DNA of 9,501 bases from Sphingomonadales bacterium. GTDB taxonomy: Bacteria > Pseudomonadota > Alphaproteobacteria > Sphingomonadales > Sphingomonadaceae. The notes under the pieces were generated by a model that saw only the letters and a program-made list of their open reading frames with translations, was not told the origin of the DNA and did no database searches. Of this stretch, positions 7,387 to 9,501 are shown in pieces. Location of the stretch: contig JAIXPM010000381.1 in NCBI GenBank assembly GCA_027486275.1, forward strand, positions 1-9,501, read 5' to 3'. Each line of letters opens with the position of its first letter. The first letter of the stretch is position 1. The position numbers and the translations under genes were made by a program.

Positions 7387-7707
7387 ATGGTCAAGATCAT
7401 TTACGTCGAGCACACTGGTGCTCGTCACGAAGTCAATGTGCCGGACGGTGAAAACCTGATGGAAGGCGCCGTGCAGAACAATGTGCCGGGCATCGATGGC
7501 GATTGCGGCGGTAACGCGGCCTGCGCCACTTGCCATTGCTATATTCCATCGGAATGGCAGGCGCTTACGGGTGAGCGCAGCGAACTGGAAGATTCGATGA
7601 TCGAGCTGGCAGATACCGCCCAGCCGAACAGCCGGCTGGCGTGCCAGATCAAGGCTTCGGCGGCGTTGGACGGGCTTGAGGTTCACATGCCCGCCACGCA
7701 GCACTGA
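7387..7707 (+). CDS. [2Fe-2S] ferredoxin, putidaredoxin/adrenodoxin type
   Basis: Small 106-residue electron carrier that should shuttle single electrons from a ferredoxin reductase to the P450 encoded just upstream. Cluster ligands follow the Cys-x5-Cys-x2-Cys...Cys pattern: Cys40, Cys46 and Cys49 in DCGGNAACATCHC, and Cys86 in RLACQI. This spacing and the 106-residue length match the putidaredoxin/adrenodoxin class that serves bacterial class I P450s. Cys51 is an extra, non-ligand cysteine next to the cluster loop. The acidic stretch ERSELEDSMIELAD (63-76) corresponds to the helix used for partner docking in this family. The Shine-Dalgarno AGAGGA (7377-7382) lies four bases before the ATG. 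The gene is 12 bases after the P450 stop and 21 bases before a terminator, so the two genes form one transcript. No reductase is encoded in the window. Confidence 0.95.
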   Translation: MVKIIYVEHTGARHEVNVPDGENLMEGAVQNNVPGIDGDCGGNAACATCHCYIPSEWQALTGERSELEDSMIELADTAQPNSRLACQIKASAALDGLEVHMPATQH

Positions 7708-7728
7708 TCGCGCAAACATATTGAACGG

Positions 7729-7760
7729 GAAGGGCGGCTCATCGGGCCGCCCTTCTTTTT
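7729..7760 (+). terminator. Intrinsic terminator after the ferredoxin gene
   Basis: GAAGGGCGGC (7729-7738) pairs perfectly with GCCGCCCTTC (7746-7755). The 10-bp stem has a 7-base loop and is followed directly by TTTTT (7756-7760). This is a textbook rho-independent terminator that closes the P450-ferredoxin unit. Confidence 0.9.
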
Positions 7761-7822
7761 GGTAGCCGGGCCGGCGCCTTGCCTCCGCCGGCAAACCGCC
7801 CCACAGTCACCCTGCATTATCA

Positions 7823-7828
7823 GGGGGA
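7823..7828 (+). promoter_or_regulatory. Shine-Dalgarno setting the DUF1993 gene start
   Basis: GGGGGA lies seven bases before the ATG at 7836. It supports that start over the in-frame ATG-like upstream codon at 7779, whose extra 19 residues read as translated leader. A 7-bp inverted repeat (7770-7776 with 7786-7792) lies in this leader; its role is unknown and it has no T-tract. Confidence 0.6.
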
Positions 7829-7835
7829 CTCACAC

Positions 7836-8345
7836 ATGCCGCTTTCACTCCACGCCGCGTTCGTGCCGTCGTGCCGCCAGATCATCGGCGGCTGCCTGAA
7901 CGTGCTTGCCAAGGCCGAAGCCGCCGGCATTGGAGATCTGGCCACAGCCACGCTGGCACCCGACATGTTCCCGCTGGCCTTCCAGGTGCAGAGCGTCGCC
8001 GGGCACAGTGCCGGGGCGATTGCGGCGGTGCGCACCGGCCAGTTCAGCCCCGGCGGCGGCTTTGCCATGCCTGATGCGGATTTTGGCAGCTTCACCGCCA
8101 TGCTGAAGGATGCCGATGCCGCACTGGCAGCGGTGACCGAGGCCGAGATGGAGGGCTTCATCGGTGGCGACACCGCCTTCGTGTTCGGGGAACGCCGGAT
8201 GCCGTTCAAGAGCGAGGATTTCCTGCTCAGCTTCAGCCAGCCCAATTTCTACTTCCATGCCTCGATGCTGTACGGGATTTTCCGCAACAAGGGGCTGCCG
8301 CTTGGCAAGAAGGACTTCCTCGGGCGGCCCAGAATGGCCGTGTGA
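7836..8345 (+). CDS. DUF1993 family protein of unknown function
   Basis: A 169-residue protein that I recognise as the DUF1993 family, a widespread bacterial family of mainly helical, DinB-like proteins with no established function. Supporting motifs are MPLSLHAAFVPSC at the N-terminus, LAPDMFPLAFQVQ (40-52), QPNFYFHASMLYGI (135-148) and the family's C-terminal signature GLPLGKKDFLG (153-163). Length is normal for the family. Conserved His141 and the Asp/Phe-rich motifs resemble the conserved core of the group, but I cannot identify a metal site with confidence. No signal peptide or membrane segment is seen, so it is probably cytoplasmic. It follows a terminator, so it should have its own promoter; none is convincing. 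A PQQ sugar dehydrogenase gene begins 77 bases downstream in the same direction, but no functional link is known. Confidence 0.85.
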   Translation: MPLSLHAAFVPSCRQIIGGCLNVLAKAEAAGIGDLATATLAPDMFPLAFQVQSVAGHSAGAIAAVRTGQFSPGGGFAMPDADFGSFTAMLKDADAALAAVTEAEMEGFIGGDTAFVFGERRMPFKSEDFLLSFSQPNFYFHASMLYGIFRNKGLPLGKKDFLGRPRMAV

Positions 8346-8422
8346 GACACGGCTCGCGCCGTTCGTGCCGCATTGCTTGCCTTGCTGCGTGGCTGCATAA
8401 GCCGCCGCGAAGGAGATTTTTC

Positions 8423-9501
8423 ATGATCCGTCCGCTGATCCTTGCCGCCCTCATCGCTGCGCCTGCCATGGCCGCGCCTGTTACGCAGGCGCCGCCCAAC
8501 GTACCTGAAAAGCGCCCGGCCTTTGCCGGCCAGACCCGTGCCGAAGCCGTGACCGCGAAAACGACGCTGGCCGTGACCGAAATTGCGACGGGCCTCAACA
8601 AGCCGTGGGGCGTGGCGCTGCTGGACAAGGGCCGGTTCCTGGTCAGCGAGAAGGCCGCCAGCCGGCTGACCATCGTGGCCGCCAACGGCACCAAGACTCC
8701 CGTTTCCGGCACGCCTGCCACCGATACAAGAAACCAGGGCGGCATGCTGGGCGTCGCCAATCCGGGCGATGGCTGGATTTACTGGAGCTATGCTGAACCG
8801 CGCGAAGGCGGCAACGGCACGGCGGTCGCCCGCGGGCACCTGGTGGGCAGCGAAATGCGCGATGTGCAGGTGATCTTCCGCCAGATGCCCACCCTGGACT
8901 CCGCCCAGCATTATGGCGGCCGCCTGGTGTTTCCCAAGGATGGCACGCTGATCATCACACTCGGCGATCGTTCCATCCTGCCCGGCCGCGTGCAAGCGCA
9001 GAATCTGGACAGTCTGATTGGCAAGATCGTGCGGGTGAACCGCGATGGTTCGATCCCGAAGAACAACCCATTCGTGAATGCGCCCGGCGCGCGGCCGGAA
9101 ATCTGGAGCTATGGCAATCGCAACGTGCAGGGCGCCGCGCTGGATGCCAAGGGTCGGCTGTGGGAAGTGGAGCACGGCCCGCAAGGTGGGGACGAACTGA
9201 ACCAGATCCAGATGGGCCGCGATTATGGCTGGCCGACCATCAGCTATGGCGAGGAATATTCGGGCAAGCCGATCAACGACAACGCCAGCCAAGCCCCCGA
9301 GATGGAGCAGCCGCAATACTACTGGGACCCGGTAATTGGCCCGTCGGGCATGATCTTCCATTCGGGCAAGGGCGCGCCGGAATTCAAGGGCAATATCTTC
9401 GTGGGCGGCCTGCGCGTGCAATCGCTGGTGCGGCTGGTGATGGACGGCGACAAGGTGGTGGGCGAGCAGCGCCTGTTGACTGACCGCAAGGAGCGCATCC
9501 G
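8423..9501 (+). CDS. PQQ-dependent aldose sugar dehydrogenase (Asd/YliI type), 3' truncated by window
   Basis: Exported quinoprotein of the glucose/sorbosone dehydrogenase family, expected to oxidise sugars with pyrroloquinoline quinone as cofactor. The frame is open from the ATG at 8423 to the window end, 359 codons plus two bases; the family usually runs to about 370-400 residues, so little is missing. Residues 1-17 form a Sec signal peptide (MIRPLILAALIAAPAMA, cleavage before APVTQ). The beta-propeller motifs follow in order: LNKPWGVALL (58-67), QGGMLGVA (105-112), SAQHYGGRL with the putative catalytic base His163, LIGKIVRVNRDGS (198-210), PEIWSYGNRNVQG (225-237), EHGPQGGDELN (250-260), DYGWPTISYG (267-276) and GPSGMIFHSG (306-315). 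A strong Shine-Dalgarno AAGGAGA starts at 8410. The family includes members of uncertain substrate, and PQQ supply genes are not in view. Confidence 0.93.
   Translation, partial: MIRPLILAALIAAPAMAAPVTQAPPNVPEKRPAFAGQTRAEAVTAKTTLAVTEIATGLNKPWGVALLDKGRFLVSEKAASRLTIVAANGTKTPVSGTPATDTRNQGGMLGVANPGDGWIYWSYAEPREGGNGTAVARGHLVGSEMRDVQVIFRQMPTLDSAQHYGGRLVFPKDGTLIITLGDRSILPGRVQAQNLDSLIGKIVRVNRDGSIPKNNPFVNAPGARPEIWSYGNRNVQGAALDAKGRLWEVEHGPQGGDELNQIQMGRDYGWPTISYGEEYSGKPINDNASQAPEMEQPQYYWDPVIGPSGMIFHSGKGAPEFKGNIFVGGLRVQSLVRLVMDGDKVVGEQRLLTDRKERI

Noticed and set aside
5944..7794. 616-codon open frame on the minus strand opposite the P450 and ferredoxin
   Set aside because: It is antisense to two genes with unmistakable motifs, has an Arg/His/Gln-rich composition typical of GC-driven shadow frames, and shows no recognisable domain.
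7815..7820. CATTAT as the -10 box of a DUF1993 promoter
   Set aside because: There is no acceptable -35 at 16-18 bases upstream, and a transcript starting near 7827 would exclude most of the Shine-Dalgarno at 7823-7828.
8349..8362. Inverted repeat ACGGC-TCGC-GCCGT after the DUF1993 gene as a terminator
   Set aside because: The stem is only 5 bp and no T-tract follows. It is at chance level for this base composition.

Overview
The window is high-GC, tightly packed bacterial chromosome with every recognisable gene on the + strand. The alphaproteobacterial style of the replicative polymerase, a CYP153-type P450 and an aldose-dehydrogenase-type PQQ enzyme together suggest a sphingomonad-like alphaproteobacterium. 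That placement is inferred from protein character, not from a database search. No rRNA, tRNA, CRISPR array, transposase or other mobile element is visible, and no gap without a gene exceeds about 170 bases.

Region 1 (1-2283) is a probable operon. It holds the C-terminal part of a patatin-like lipid acyl hydrolase, cut by the window edge, followed by two tandem acetoacetate-decarboxylase (ADC) family genes. The first ADC keeps the catalytic residues of the classical clostridial enzyme. The second, its neighbouring paralogue, has lost the Schiff-base lysine and two active-site glutamates, so it is probably a different or inactive protein. The operon ends at a strong GC-rich hairpin. The content fits lipid/polyester or acetoacetate/ketone metabolism, but the pathway is inferred.

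Region 2 (2318-5959) is dnaE, the alpha subunit of replicative DNA polymerase III. All three polymerase aspartates, a clamp-binding QVALF motif and an OB fold can be read, and an intrinsic terminator follows. The start is uncertain; an upstream -35/-10-like pair makes a leaderless GTG start possible.

Region 3 (5960-7760) is a compact two-gene unit: a CYP153-family cytochrome P450 (alkane/terminal hydroxylase type) and a [2Fe-2S] ferredoxin of the putidaredoxin type. The ferredoxin presumably feeds the P450 with electrons. No ferredoxin reductase is present. Clear intrinsic terminators bound the unit on both sides.

Region 4 (7761-9501) holds a DUF1993-family protein of unknown function and the first 359 codons of an exported PQQ-dependent aldose sugar dehydrogenase, which runs off the window end. 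Most of the window is ordinary metabolism and housekeeping. The item most worth a second look is the active-site-depleted ADC paralogue beside its intact sister.
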